Assembly: GCF_021044825.1 (NCBI RefSeq)
Contig: NZ_JAJNOC010000003.1
Location: 310,001-374,000, forward strand
Length of the DNA stretch: 64,000 bases
Direction: 5' to 3'
From: Massilia phyllostachyos
GTDB lineage: Bacteria; Pseudomonadota; Gammaproteobacteria; Burkholderiales; Burkholderiaceae_D
The position numbers and the translations under genes are program-made. Positions within the stretch are counted from its first letter, which is position 1. Every line of letters starts with the position of its first letter. The notes beneath the pieces are model-generated. The model was not told where the DNA came from and did no database searches. It worked only from the letters and a program-made list of their open reading frames with translations. Of the stretch, positions 43,155-52,108 are shown piece after piece.

Positions 43155-44540
43155 ATGTCTCTCACGCTGAGTGTCCACAGCTACCGCGATGCCGCGCCGG
43201 CCCAGCCGCTGTCCAGGCGCTTCGACCGTCTCGGCGGGGCGCTGGGCCGCGCGGTCGGCAATGAGCTGGTGCTGGACGATCCGGGCAAGTACATCTCGCG
43301 CGTGCATGCGCGCATCGAGTTCCGCGACGGCGCGTACTGCCTGGTCGACGTGGGCAGCAATCCGAGCCTGGTGAACGAACGCCCGGTAGGCCCCGGCCGC
43401 TCCATGGCGCTGGCCGACGGCGACCGCATCACGATCGGCGACTACCAGCTGGTGGCGAGCGTGGAGGGCGAAGCGCCGCCCGCGCTGCCGCCGTCGCCGC
43501 TGCAGGTGGCGCCGAGCGCACCGGCGCCCGCCGCGCTGCCGGCCAATCCCGACGATTCGCTGGCAGGCGCCGGCATCCTCGACGTCGGCGGCGATCCGCT
43601 CAATCCCAGCTTCGATCCGCTCGGCCTGAACCTGTTCGGCAGCCCGCCGCCGCCGGCGCCCGTCGTGCCCTCGTGGCGCGGCGCCGAGAGCGACCACGTG
43701 CCGCCCGAGCTGGCGCCGTTCCCGGTCAGCGCGCCGCCGCCGCCCGCCGCACCCGCGGGCCAGATGGCGATCCCGGACGACTACGATCCGCTGGCGGACT
43801 TCCTGCCGCCGCGCGTGCAGGCGGCGCCGCCTCCACCGCCGCCGCCGCGGCCGGAGCCGGCCGAGATGACTGCCATCGCTCCGGCGCCTGCCGCTCCCGC
43901 ACCAGCGCCGGCGCCGCGCAACGGCGGCGCCACCAACGATCCGGTCATCCGCGCCCTGCTGCGCGGCCTCGGCCTGGAAGAGCTGAACACGCGCCGCAGC
44001 GCCGAGGAGATCGCCGAGCTGGCCGGCGGCATGCTGCGCGAAGCGACCGGCGGCACCATGGAGGTGCTGATGGGCCGCGCGCTGACCAAGCGCGAGAGCC
44101 GCCTCGACATGACGATGATTTCGGCGCAGGCGAACAATCCGCTGAAATTCTTCCCCGATGCCGGCAGCGCCCTGACGCAGATGGTGGGCGGCGCCATGCC
44201 GGGCTATATGCCGGCCCGGCCTGCCTTCGCGAATGCCTTCGACGACCTCAAGGCGCACGAAATGGCGATCATGGCCGGCATGCGCGCGGCGCTGGCGGGC
44301 GTGTTGAAACGCTTCGACCCGGCCGCCATCGAGGCGCGGTTGGACGAGCCGAGCGTGATGGACAAGATGATGTCGGCCAACCGCAAGGCCAAGATGTGGG
44401 ACCGCATGGTGGAGCTGTACACCGAAATGGCGAGGGAGGCCGACAGCGACTTCCACCGCCTGTTCGGAGAAGCCTTCGCCGCAGCGTATGAAGAACAAGT
44501 CGAGCGGCTGCGCCACGCACGCCGTGGACAAACCACCTAA
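43155..44540 (+). CDS. tagH: T6SS FHA-domain protein TagH/Fha
   Basis: A 461-residue protein. The N-terminal FHA domain (residues 1-100) keeps the phosphothreonine-binding pattern GRAVGNELVLDDPGKYISRV and HARIEF, with DVGSNPSLVNERPVG. A long Pro/Ala-rich linker (about 105-260) leads to the type VI FHA C-terminal domain (DPVIRALLRGLGLEEL, then MMSANRKAKMWDRMVELYTE). Fha activates T6SS assembly after phosphorylation by PpkA and reversal by PppA in Pseudomonas; the window carries kinases and a phosphatase to match. It precedes tssK by 18 bases. Confidence 0.93.
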   Translation: MSLTLSVHSYRDAAPAQPLSRRFDRLGGALGRAVGNELVLDDPGKYISRVHARIEFRDGAYCLVDVGSNPSLVNERPVGPGRSMALADGDRITIGDYQLVASVEGEAPPALPPSPLQVAPSAPAPAALPANPDDSLAGAGILDVGGDPLNPSFDPLGLNLFGSPPPPAPVVPSWRGAESDHVPPELAPFPVSAPPPPAAPAGQMAIPDDYDPLADFLPPRVQAAPPPPPPPRPEPAEMTAIAPAPAAPAPAPAPRNGGATNDPVIRALLRGLGLEELNTRRSAEEIAELAGGMLREATGGTMEVLMGRALTKRESRLDMTMISAQANNPLKFFPDAGSALTQMVGGAMPGYMPARPAFANAFDDLKAHEMAIMAGMRAALAGVLKRFDPAAIEARLDEPSVMDKMMSANRKAKMWDRMVELYTEMAREADSDFHRLFGEAFAAAYEEQVERLRHARRGQTT

Positions 44541-44558
44541 CGAGAACGACGGAACTCC

Positions 44559-45890
44559 ATGTCCTGGAACAGCAAAGTCATCTGGTCGGAAGGCATGCTG
44601 CTGCAGCCGCAGCACCTGCAGCAGCACGACCGCTACCTGCACAACACCATCGAGAACCGGGTCGCCGGCCTGCGTCCGTATAGCTGGGGCTTCACGCGCC
44701 TGCAGATCGACGAGCAGCTGCTGGCCCAGGGCAAGCTGGCCCTGCTGGCCTGCGCCGGCGTGCTCCCCGACGGCACCACCTTCAACCTGCCGCAGGACGA
44801 AGCGCTGCCGGCGCCGCTCGACATCCCCGAGGATGCGCGCGACGCCATGATCATGCTGGCGCTGCCGCTGCGGCGCCAGGGCATCGTCGAAACCGACCCC
44901 GATGCGGGCCCGGACAACTTCGCGCGCCACCGTCCGGTCGACTACGAAGCGATGGACAGCAATGGCCTCGACAACAGCGCGCTGATGCAGGTCGGCAGCC
45001 TGCGCCTGCGCGTCGCGCTCGAGAAGGACGTCGCCAACGCCTATGCGACCCTGGGCATCGCGCGCATGGTCGAGCGCCGGCCCGACAACCGGGTGGTGCT
45101 GGATGCCGCCTACTGCCCGCCGTGCCTGGACTTCCGCGCCGCCCCGCGCCTGGCCGCCTTCGCCGACGAACTGGTGGGCCTGCTGAACCAGCGCGCCAAG
45201 GCCCTGGCCGGGCGCCTGAGCCAGCCGGGCGTCGCCGGCGCCGCCGAAATCGCCGACTTCCTGATGCTGCAGCTGCTGAACCGCAGCACGCCGCTGTTCG
45301 GGCACCTGGCCGGCGCCGCCGGCATGCATCCGGAACGCCTGTACAGCGAACTGGCCCAGCTGGCCGGCGAGCTGGCCACCTTCAGCCGCCCGGACAAGCG
45401 CGCCACGCCGTATCCGGTGTACCGCCACGACAGGCTGAGCGAGAGCTTCGCGCCGCTGATCGAGGACGTGCGCGCCGCGCTGTCGATGGTGGTCGACACC
45501 CGCGCCCTCGCGCTCACGCTGGAAGAGCGCCAGTTCGGCATCCGCGTGGCGGTGCTGCCCGATCCGGAGCTGCTGCGCTCCGCGACCTTTGTGCTGGCGG
45601 TGAACGCCCACATGCCGCCGGAAGCGGTGAGGAGCGGCTTCCCGGCGATGGTCAAGATCGGCTCGATCGAGAAGATCCGCGACCTGGTCAACCTGCAGCT
45701 GCCGGGCGTCGCCCTGCGCGCGCTGCCGGTGGCGCCGCGCCAGCTGCCTTTCCATGCGGGCTACACCTATTTTGAACTCGACAAGGGCGGCGAGAACTGG
45801 AAGATGCTGGCCAATTCGGTCGGCTTCGCGATGCACATCCCGAACGAGTACCCAGGCCTGCAGATGGAATTCTGGGCGATCCGCAAATAA
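44559..45890 (+). CDS. tssK: T6SS baseplate protein TssK
   Basis: A 443-residue TssK/ImpJ protein connecting the baseplate to the TssL-TssM membrane complex. It begins WNSKVIWSEGMLLQPQHLQQ and continues YLHNTIENRVAGLRPYSWGF, the strongest family signature, and ends with NEYPGLQMEFWAI. In many systems tssJ lies between tagH and tssK; here only 18 bases separate them, and no lipoprotein gene is present. It is followed by tssL after 18 bases. Confidence 0.96.
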   Translation: MSWNSKVIWSEGMLLQPQHLQQHDRYLHNTIENRVAGLRPYSWGFTRLQIDEQLLAQGKLALLACAGVLPDGTTFNLPQDEALPAPLDIPEDARDAMIMLALPLRRQGIVETDPDAGPDNFARHRPVDYEAMDSNGLDNSALMQVGSLRLRVALEKDVANAYATLGIARMVERRPDNRVVLDAAYCPPCLDFRAAPRLAAFADELVGLLNQRAKALAGRLSQPGVAGAAEIADFLMLQLLNRSTPLFGHLAGAAGMHPERLYSELAQLAGELATFSRPDKRATPYPVYRHDRLSESFAPLIEDVRAALSMVVDTRALALTLEERQFGIRVAVLPDPELLRSATFVLAVNAHMPPEAVRSGFPAMVKIGSIEKIRDLVNLQLPGVALRALPVAPRQLPFHAGYTYFELDKGGENWKMLANSVGFAMHIPNEYPGLQMEFWAIRK

Positions 45891-45908
45891 GGTTTACAAG
45901 GACCTACC

Positions 45909-47213
45909 GTGAGCGCCGACCAACCGATCAACCCGATGCAGGACCCCGACCGCACCATGCTGATGCCGGCGCCGGGCGGCCGCCGCACGCCTTCGTCGTC
46001 GCCGCCACCGGCCGCGCCGCCGCGGCCCGCCGACGGCAAGCCGGCCACGCTGCACGGCGAAGGCCTGAACCCGCTGGTGCGCGCCGCCAACCCGCTGCTC
46101 GACCTGGTGACGCCGCTGCGCCATATGGCGACGCATCCGGACGTCGAAAGCCTGCGCATGCAGCTGGTGCAGGCCATCAAGGCCTTCGAGGCGCAGGCCA
46201 GGGCGGCCCAGGTCCAGCACGACCAGATCGCGGCGGCGCGCTACGCCCTGTGCACGCTGCTGGACGAAACGATCTCGTCGACGCCGTGGGGCGGCGGCGG
46301 GGTCTGGGCCAGCCGCAGCCTGCTGGTCGCCTTCCACAACGAAGCCTTCGGTGGCGAGAAGTTCTTCCTGATCCTGCAGAAGCTGTCGCAGGACCCGAAG
46401 GCCAATCTGCCGGCGCTGGAACTGATGTACCTGTGCCTGGCGCTCGGCCTGGAGGGACGCTACCGCGTGATCGACAACGGCCGCTCGCAGCTGGAGGCGC
46501 TGCGCGAACGCCTGCAAGGGCTGATCGCCCAGCAGCATGCGCCGGTGGAGGCTGAGCTGTCGCCCCACTGGAAGGGCGCCAGCGGCAAGGGCGAGCCGCT
46601 GTGGCGCATGGTGCCGGTGTGGATCCTCGCGGCGGTGGCGGCCGGCGTGCTGGTGCTGCTGCACATGGTCCTGGGCTACCGGCTCGGCGCCGCCTCCGAT
46701 CCGGTATTCGCCAGCCTGCTGTCGATCAAGACCCCGCAAGCGCCGGTGCCGCCGCCCGCCAAGCCGGGGCCCGCGCGTCTGGCCGGCTTCCTGGCGCCGG
46801 AAGTGGCGCAGAACCTGGTGACGGTGGTCGAAACCGCCGACCGCTCGGTGGTCACCCTGCGCGGCGACGGCGTGTTCGGCTCGGGCAGCGGGGAAGTGTC
46901 GAACGCCTATCTGCCGCTGCTGGCGCGCATCGGCGAGGCATTGCGGAGCGTGCCGGGCAAGGTGATCGTGGTCGGCCATACCGACAACACGCGGCCCGGC
47001 CTGTCGGCGCGCTTCCCCTCGAACTACGAGCTGTCGAAAGCGCGCGCGAACTCGGTGCGCGACCTGCTGGCGGAACGCGCCGGCCCCGAAGACCGCTACA
47101 GCGTCGAGGGACGCGGCGATTCGGCCCCCTTGGCGAGCAACGACAGCCCCGCCAACCGCGCCCGCAACCGCCGTGTCGAAATCACCCTCCTGACGCCGGC
47201 GACGGCGAATTGA
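45909..47213 (+). CDS. tssL: T6SS membrane protein TssL with OmpA-like peptidoglycan-binding domain
   Basis: A 434-residue protein. Residues 50-240 form the cytoplasmic DotU/IcmH domain (LLDLVTPLRHMATHP, TLLDETISSTPWG, FGGEKFFLILQKL). One transmembrane helix lies near residues 236-258 (VPVWILAAVAAGVLVLLHMV). The periplasmic C-terminus is OmpA-like (VVGHTDNTRPGLSARFPSN, YELSKARANSVRDLL, RNRRVEITLL), anchoring the complex to peptidoglycan. Such evolved TssL proteins combine TssL and a peptidoglycan-binding partner. The start is a GTG. An Ala/Pro-rich N-terminal extension is present. Confidence 0.94.
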   Translation: MSADQPINPMQDPDRTMLMPAPGGRRTPSSSPPPAAPPRPADGKPATLHGEGLNPLVRAANPLLDLVTPLRHMATHPDVESLRMQLVQAIKAFEAQARAAQVQHDQIAAARYALCTLLDETISSTPWGGGGVWASRSLLVAFHNEAFGGEKFFLILQKLSQDPKANLPALELMYLCLALGLEGRYRVIDNGRSQLEALRERLQGLIAQQHAPVEAELSPHWKGASGKGEPLWRMVPVWILAAVAAGVLVLLHMVLGYRLGAASDPVFASLLSIKTPQAPVPPPAKPGPARLAGFLAPEVAQNLVTVVETADRSVVTLRGDGVFGSGSGEVSNAYLPLLARIGEALRSVPGKVIVVGHTDNTRPGLSARFPSNYELSKARANSVRDLLAERAGPEDRYSVEGRGDSAPLASNDSPANRARNRRVEITLLTPATAN

Positions 47214-47238
47214 GTACCGTAACGAGACCGTACGCGCA

Positions 47239-50200
47239 ATGAAAACCTTCTTCACCTGGCTGGTCAAACCCGCGGCACTGGCCTTCATCGGCGTGCTGCT
47301 GCTGTCGCTGGTGGTCTGGTTCGAGGCGCCGCTGCTGTCCTTCGACGGCAGCGCGCCGTTCGCTTCAAGCGGCGCGCGCTGGACCATCATCGCCCTGTTG
47401 TTCCTCGCATGGGTCGGCTGGTTCGGCTGGCGCAAGCTGCGGGCGCATCTCGCCGACCGGCGCCTGGCGAAAAGCGTCGCCGGCGAGGACGCGCCCAAGG
47501 TGGCGGCCCCAAACGCGCCGGAAGGCGCATTCGAAGTCGCGCAACTCAACAAGCGCATGCAGGAAGCCATCGCCATCCTGCGCAAGAGCAAAGGCAAGGA
47601 CGGCCGCAAGGGCGGCCTGTACCAGCTGCCCTGGTATATGTTCATCGGCGCGCCGGGCAGCGGCAAGACCACGGCGCTGACCCAGTCGGGCCTGAAGTTC
47701 CCGCTGGCCGAGAGCCTGGGCAAGGGCCCGATCGGCGGCGTCGGCGGTACCCGCAACTGCGACTGGTGGTTCACCGACGAAGCGGTGCTGCTCGACACCG
47801 CCGGCCGCTACACCACCCAGGACAGCAACGGCGAAAGTGACAAGGCCGCGTGGACCGGCTTCCTGCAACTGCTGCGCAAGTACCGGCGCCGGCGTCCGGT
47901 CAACGGCGTGATCGTCACGGTGTCGGTGTCCGACCTGCTGCAGGGCGACGAGGCCTGGCGTGCTTCGATGGCGCAGTCGATCCGCGAACGCATCAAGGAG
48001 CTGCACGAGCAGCTGGGCGTGCGCTTTCCGATCTACGTGCTGGTGACCAAGTGCGATCTGCTGGCCGGCTTCGTCGAGTACTTCGACGCGCTCGGCCGCG
48101 AGGAGCGTTCCCAGGTCTGGGGCACGACTTTCGCGCTGGCGAAGGAAGAGGGGCTTGACGCGGCGCTGGCCGCCTTCCCGGAAGAGTTCCGCCTGCTCGA
48201 GCGGCGCCTGCAGGACCGCATGCTCGCCCGCATGCAGCATGAGCGAGACCCCTACAAGCGCGCGCTGGTCTACAGCTTCCCGCAGCAGTTCGCGGGCCTG
48301 GGCGAGGTGCTGGGGCGATTTCTCAACGACGTGTTCGCGTCCAACCGCTATGAACAGCAAGCCTTGCTGCGCGGCGTCTACTTCAGCAGCGGCACCCAGG
48401 AGGGCAGTCCGCTGGATCGCGTGATGGGGGCGATGGCGGCTTCCTTCGGCCTCGATCGCCAGACGGTGCCGGCGAACGGCGCCACCGGCCGCAGCTACTT
48501 CATCACCAGGCTGGTGCAGGGAGTGATCTTCCCCGAAGCCGAGCTGGCCGGCGTGAACCACAAGCTGGAACAGCGCCGCCGCATGCTGCAATGGGGCGCC
48601 GTCGCCGGCGTCTCGGTGCTGTTCGTGCTGCTCGGCGCGGGCATGGCCGCCAGCTACCAGCGCAACCAGGCCTATATCGCCGACATGGAAGCGCGGTCGG
48701 CCGACATCGCCAGGCGCGTGGCGGCGCTGCCGCCGCAGGCCTCGCCGATCGCGCTGCTGCCGGTGCTGGACGCGGCGCGCACGCTGCCGGGCGGTTACGA
48801 CGACGCCGACAAGAGCGTGCCGCTGTTGAACCGCTTCGGCCTGTACCAGGGCGACAAGCTGGGCGAAGCCGCGCGCATCGCCTACCGCAAGCTGCTGCAG
48901 GACACCCTGCTGCCGCGCCTGCAGCAGCGCATGGAAGCCCAGCTGCGCCGCAGCGATGCCAACAATGCCGAGTACCTGTACGAGGTGCTGCGGGTCTACC
49001 TGATGCTGGGCGACCCGAAGCACTTCGACGCCGAGTCGATCGCCGCTTGGGCCGCGCTCGACGACGATCGCAACCTGAAGGACGCCAGCGAAGCGCAGCG
49101 CGCGGCCCTGGCCGAGCACGAGCTGGCGCTGATGGAGAATTTCAGGCAGGGACAGGCGATGCCGGAGCTCGACGCAGCCCTGGTCGCCGACACCCGCCTT
49201 GCGCTGGCACGCATGCCGCTGCAGCAGCGCGTCTACAACCGCGTCAAACTCCAGCTGGCGCGCGAGAAGCTGCCCGACTTCAGCCCGGCGGGTGCGGGCG
49301 GCCGCGAAGCCGCCACGGTCTTCGTGCGCAAGAGCGGCGAACCGATCACGCGCGGCGTGAACGGCATGTTCTCGGTGGCCGGCCACGCCAAATTCCTGGA
49401 AGCGAGCGACGAGGCGGTGGCCGACGTCGACAAGGAACGCTGGATCCTGGCGCAGCAGGAAGCGAGTCAGGCCGACAACCAGGACCAGGTACGCGCGGCG
49501 GTCCTGCAGCTCTATTACGACGACTACATCGCCCAGTGGGACGCGCTGCTGAACGACGTCACCGTGCGCCCCTTCGACAACCTGGAGCAGGGCGCGCGCA
49601 TCACCAATCTGCTGGCCGGGGCCGATTCGCCCTTGCGTAAATTCCTGGTCGCGGCGGGCAAGGAGACCACGCTGGGCGCCAGCCAGGCGGTGAAGCTGCC
49701 GTCCGCCGCCGCCAAGGTCATGGGCAAGCTGGGCGCCTACAAGAAGAAGCTGGAAAGCGCGATGGGCAGCGCGCCCGGCACGCCGGCAGCAAGCAAGGAC
49801 ATGAATCCGGTCGACGCCCACTTCGAGGACCTGCACCGCATGACTTCCGGCACGCCGCCGCCGCTCGACCAGAAGCTGGCCATGCTGAAGGACGTCGCCG
49901 TCTACATGGACAGCGCCGCCAGCGCCAAGCGCACCGGCGCGCCGCCGCCGCCGGGCGATGCGCTGGCCAGGGTCAAGCTGGAAGCCGACGGCGCGCCGGC
50001 CCCGCTGGGCGGCATGCTCAAGACCATCGACAGCGGCGGCGCCGGCCTGACCTCGGGCAGCGAACGCGAACGCCTGAACGCCCTGTGGACCGCCGGCCCG
50101 GCCCAGTTCTGTCGCCAGGCGGTGGCGGGGCGCTACCCGATCGTCCGCAACTCCAGCCAGGACGTCACCGCCGACGATTTCGGCCGCCTGTTCGGTCCCG

Positions 50201-50769
50201 CCGGCCTGATCGACGACTTCTTCCAGAAGAATCTCGCGCAGTATGTCGACATGGGCGGCGCGCGCTGGAGCTGGCGCGCGACCGCCAACAACGGCGCGCT
50301 CGGCATCCCGCAGGGCACGCTCGACGAATTCCAGCGCGCGGCGCGCATCCGCGACGCCTTCTTCGCCAACGGCGGACGGCAGGCCTCGATGCGCTTCGAC
50401 CTGAAACCGGTGACGCTCGATCCGAACATCGCCAGGCTGGTGCTGGAGATCGACGGGCAGGTCCTGAATGCCGCGCCGAATGCCCTGGCGCCCGCGTCGT
50501 TCCAGCTGCCGAGCGGGAAAGGCGGCGGGCAGGTGAAGCTGGAGGTGAGTCCGGCCAGCGCCCGTTCCACTGTGCAGACCGAAGGACCGTGGGCCTGGTT
50601 CCGCATGCTGGACAGGGCGGTAGTAGAACCGACGCCGCAGGGGGAGCGCTACAAGGTCGTCTTCGACGTCGATGGCCGCAAGGCGGGGCTGGAGCTCACC
50701 GCCAACAGCGTCGTCAACCCGTTCCGCCGCGCCGTGCTGGAACAGTTCCGCTGCGTGGACAAGCTGTGA
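47239..50769 (+). CDS. tssM: T6SS membrane-complex protein TssM (IcmF)
   Basis: An 1176-residue inner-membrane protein. Two N-terminal transmembrane helices (about 9-30 and 48-65) precede the cytoplasmic IcmF domain with Walker A GAPGSGKTTALTQSG (residue 137) and the DTAGRY switch motif, so it should bind nucleotide. A third helix near residues 450-472 (VAGVSVLFVLLGAGMAASYQ) leads to a large periplasmic part with IcmF-related and C-terminal beta domains (FRMLDRAVVEPTPQGERYKV). It forms the trans-envelope channel with TssL, normally with the lipoprotein TssJ. The stop overlaps the tagF start (GTGA). Confidence 0.96.
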   Translation: MKTFFTWLVKPAALAFIGVLLLSLVVWFEAPLLSFDGSAPFASSGARWTIIALLFLAWVGWFGWRKLRAHLADRRLAKSVAGEDAPKVAAPNAPEGAFEVAQLNKRMQEAIAILRKSKGKDGRKGGLYQLPWYMFIGAPGSGKTTALTQSGLKFPLAESLGKGPIGGVGGTRNCDWWFTDEAVLLDTAGRYTTQDSNGESDKAAWTGFLQLLRKYRRRRPVNGVIVTVSVSDLLQGDEAWRASMAQSIRERIKELHEQLGVRFPIYVLVTKCDLLAGFVEYFDALGREERSQVWGTTFALAKEEGLDAALAAFPEEFRLLERRLQDRMLARMQHERDPYKRALVYSFPQQFAGLGEVLGRFLNDVFASNRYEQQALLRGVYFSSGTQEGSPLDRVMGAMAASFGLDRQTVPANGATGRSYFITRLVQGVIFPEAELAGVNHKLEQRRRMLQWGAVAGVSVLFVLLGAGMAASYQRNQAYIADMEARSADIARRVAALPPQASPIALLPVLDAARTLPGGYDDADKSVPLLNRFGLYQGDKLGEAARIAYRKLLQDTLLPRLQQRMEAQLRRSDANNAEYLYEVLRVYLMLGDPKHFDAESIAAWAALDDDRNLKDASEAQRAALAEHELALMENFRQGQAMPELDAALVADTRLALARMPLQQRVYNRVKLQLAREKLPDFSPAGAGGREAATVFVRKSGEPITRGVNGMFSVAGHAKFLEASDEAVADVDKERWILAQQEASQADNQDQVRAAVLQLYYDDYIAQWDALLNDVTVRPFDNLEQGARITNLLAGADSPLRKFLVAAGKETTLGASQAVKLPSAAAKVMGKLGAYKKKLESAMGSAPGTPAASKDMNPVDAHFEDLHRMTSGTPPPLDQKLAMLKDVAVYMDSAASAKRTGAPPPPGDALARVKLEADGAPAPLGGMLKTIDSGGAGLTSGSERERLNALWTAGPAQFCRQAVAGRYPIVRNSSQDVTADDFGRLFGPAGLIDDFFQKNLAQYVDMGGARWSWRATANNGALGIPQGTLDEFQRAARIRDAFFANGGRQASMRFDLKPVTLDPNIARLVLEIDGQVLNAAPNALAPASFQLPSGKGGGQVKLEVSPASARSTVQTEGPWAWFRMLDRAVVEPTPQGERYKVVFDVDGRKAGLELTANSVVNPFRRAVLEQFRCVDKL

Positions 50770-51377
50770 CCGGGTACTACGGGAAGGTCAGCACGCATGG
50801 GGACTTCGTCGGGCGTGGGTTGCCGGCGCAGCTGGTGCAGGCGTGGGATGGGTGGCTGCAGGAGGGCATGCGGGCCAGCCGCAACAAGCTGGGCGCCGCC
50901 TGGCTCGAGCGCTATCTTCATGCGCCGGTGTGGCGCTTCGCGATCGCGCCCGGTGTGCTGGGGCCGGAAGGGCTCGGCGGGGTGATGATGCCGAGCGTGG
51001 ATCGCGTGGGGCGCTATTTTCCCCTGATGCTCGGCGCGGTCGGGGCGCCACCGCTGCTGGACTGGTTTCACGGCCAGGCCGCCTGGTATGACGCGCTCGA
51101 AGACCTGGCGCGGGAGTCGCTCGATCCCGCTTTCGCGCTGGAACGCCTCGATGGGGCGCCGCAAGCGCTGCTTGCTGCTTCGCCGCCGTTTAGCGTCAGG
51201 ATACCGCTGGGCGAGGGCGTGCGCGCGGTCATGGCGGCCGCATCCCTGCGGGGCCATACGCTGTGGTGGACCGAGGGCGGGCCTTTCGTGGAGGCGTCGA
51301 TGCTGCTGTGTTCGGGGATGCCGCAGGAACAGGCATTCACTGCGATGCTCGACGGCGACTGGACCACCCTGAGCTAG
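50766..51377 (+). CDS. tagF: T6SS post-translational repressor TagF
   Basis: A 203-residue TagF (DUF2094) protein. It begins TGYYGKVSTHGDFVGRGLP, the family signature, with LGAAWLERYLHAPVWRFAIA, GVMMPSVDRVGRYFPL and the C-terminal LRGHTLWWTEGG. TagF holds Fha inactive in Pseudomonas. The start is a GTG that overlaps the tssM stop by 4 bases. It is the last recognisable T6SS gene on this strand. Confidence 0.94.
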   Translation: MTGYYGKVSTHGDFVGRGLPAQLVQAWDGWLQEGMRASRNKLGAAWLERYLHAPVWRFAIAPGVLGPEGLGGVMMPSVDRVGRYFPLMLGAVGAPPLLDWFHGQAAWYDALEDLARESLDPAFALERLDGAPQALLAASPPFSVRIPLGEGVRAVMAAASLRGHTLWWTEGGPFVEASMLLCSGMPQEQAFTAMLDGDWTTLS

Positions 51378-51421
51378 CGCTTGCAGCTCTTCAAACCATT
51401 CATCAGGTAGCGGAGGGGGAA

Positions 51422-51913
51422 ATGTCGGAAGAGCAGAGCGTTTTTGTCCGCATTGAGCGTGACTTCGGCAAACATGGACCGACGGTAGTTACCTCGCTGA
51501 TCGTCCTGTGCATGTCTGCCCTGATCTTGTTGGCGGGTGGCCTATTGCTTCCTTACTTTGCAGCAGGCGCTATGACAAACGGTGCTGCGACTGGTACGGT
51601 CATCAATATGCTGACAATGGTGATCGGCGGTTTGATCGGGTGGATTGCCGCGATCTTGGCGACGCCGTATAGCCAGAATGAGGCAAGCAGGTTGAGCACC
51701 CTTGCCAAGGCTATTTCAGCATTTTTATCAGGATACGTCCTGTCAAAATTCGACCGCGTCCTGGAAAGGACACTGTCTGGTGCTGGCGGCGGCTTAACCC
51801 AAGAAGCGTGGCAGTTGCTCGGATTTTTCTTTGGAGCCTTCTTGATTGGCTTCCTCGCAATCTTCACCACCCGCGCGTACTTCAGGAAGACCCAGATTGG
51901 GGTGAGATCCTGA
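51422..51913 (+). CDS. small membrane protein downstream of tagF
   Basis: A 163-residue protein with three to four hydrophobic segments (VVTSLIVLCMSALILLAGGL, VINMLTMVIGGLIGWIAAIL, LLGFFFGAFLIGFLAIF). I do not recognise the family. A good GGAGG stands 8 bases before ATG 51422, 44 bases after tagF. Its base composition is clearly lower in G+C than tssM and tagF, like the ADP-ribosyltransferase gene. It may be a T6SS-linked accessory or immunity-type protein, but nothing in the sequence proves this. Confidence 0.6.
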   Translation: MSEEQSVFVRIERDFGKHGPTVVTSLIVLCMSALILLAGGLLLPYFAAGAMTNGAATGTVINMLTMVIGGLIGWIAAILATPYSQNEASRLSTLAKAISAFLSGYVLSKFDRVLERTLSGAGGGLTQEAWQLLGFFFGAFLIGFLAIFTTRAYFRKTQIGVRS

Positions 51914-51988
51914 TGACGTCAAATACAGAGATGTTCAAAAGAAAACGAGAAATGGTGGACATTGCCGATGCTAGCCATTTCAGCATTT

Positions 51989-52088
51989 GTAGGGTGTTCG
52001 GCATCGCCGAACGCCCGTTAGATCAAGGACGCGCAGTGGCAGCACATCCTAAATTTGAACGCGTGGGCAAGGAACTTGCCCACCCTCC
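51989..52088. repeat. 100-bp repeat element with hairpins and imperfect terminal inverted repeats
   Basis: The element starts GTAGGGTG and ends CACCCTCC (one mismatch as inverted repeat). Inside are a hairpin GGGTGTTCGGC-ATC-GCCGAACGCCC with one G-T pair, and a perfect 9-bp hairpin GTGGGCAAG-GAA-CTTGCCCAC (52064-52084). It fills the gap between the small membrane protein gene and the convergent aldose epimerase gene. The GTAGGGTG end is shared with the repeat at 3563-3618. It is probably a non-coding dispersed element (REP/MITE type). Confidence 0.6.
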
Positions 52089-52108
52089 GAAAACCGGCGG
52101 CAGGGCGC

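Noticed and set aside
43125..45836. A 903-codon open frame on the minus strand opposite tagH and tssK
   Set aside because: It is antisense to two well-supported T6SS genes, is His/Arg/Gln-rich and shows no domain; long antisense frames are expected at this GC content. The same applies to those at 47365-49836, 34350-36311 and 37942-40107.
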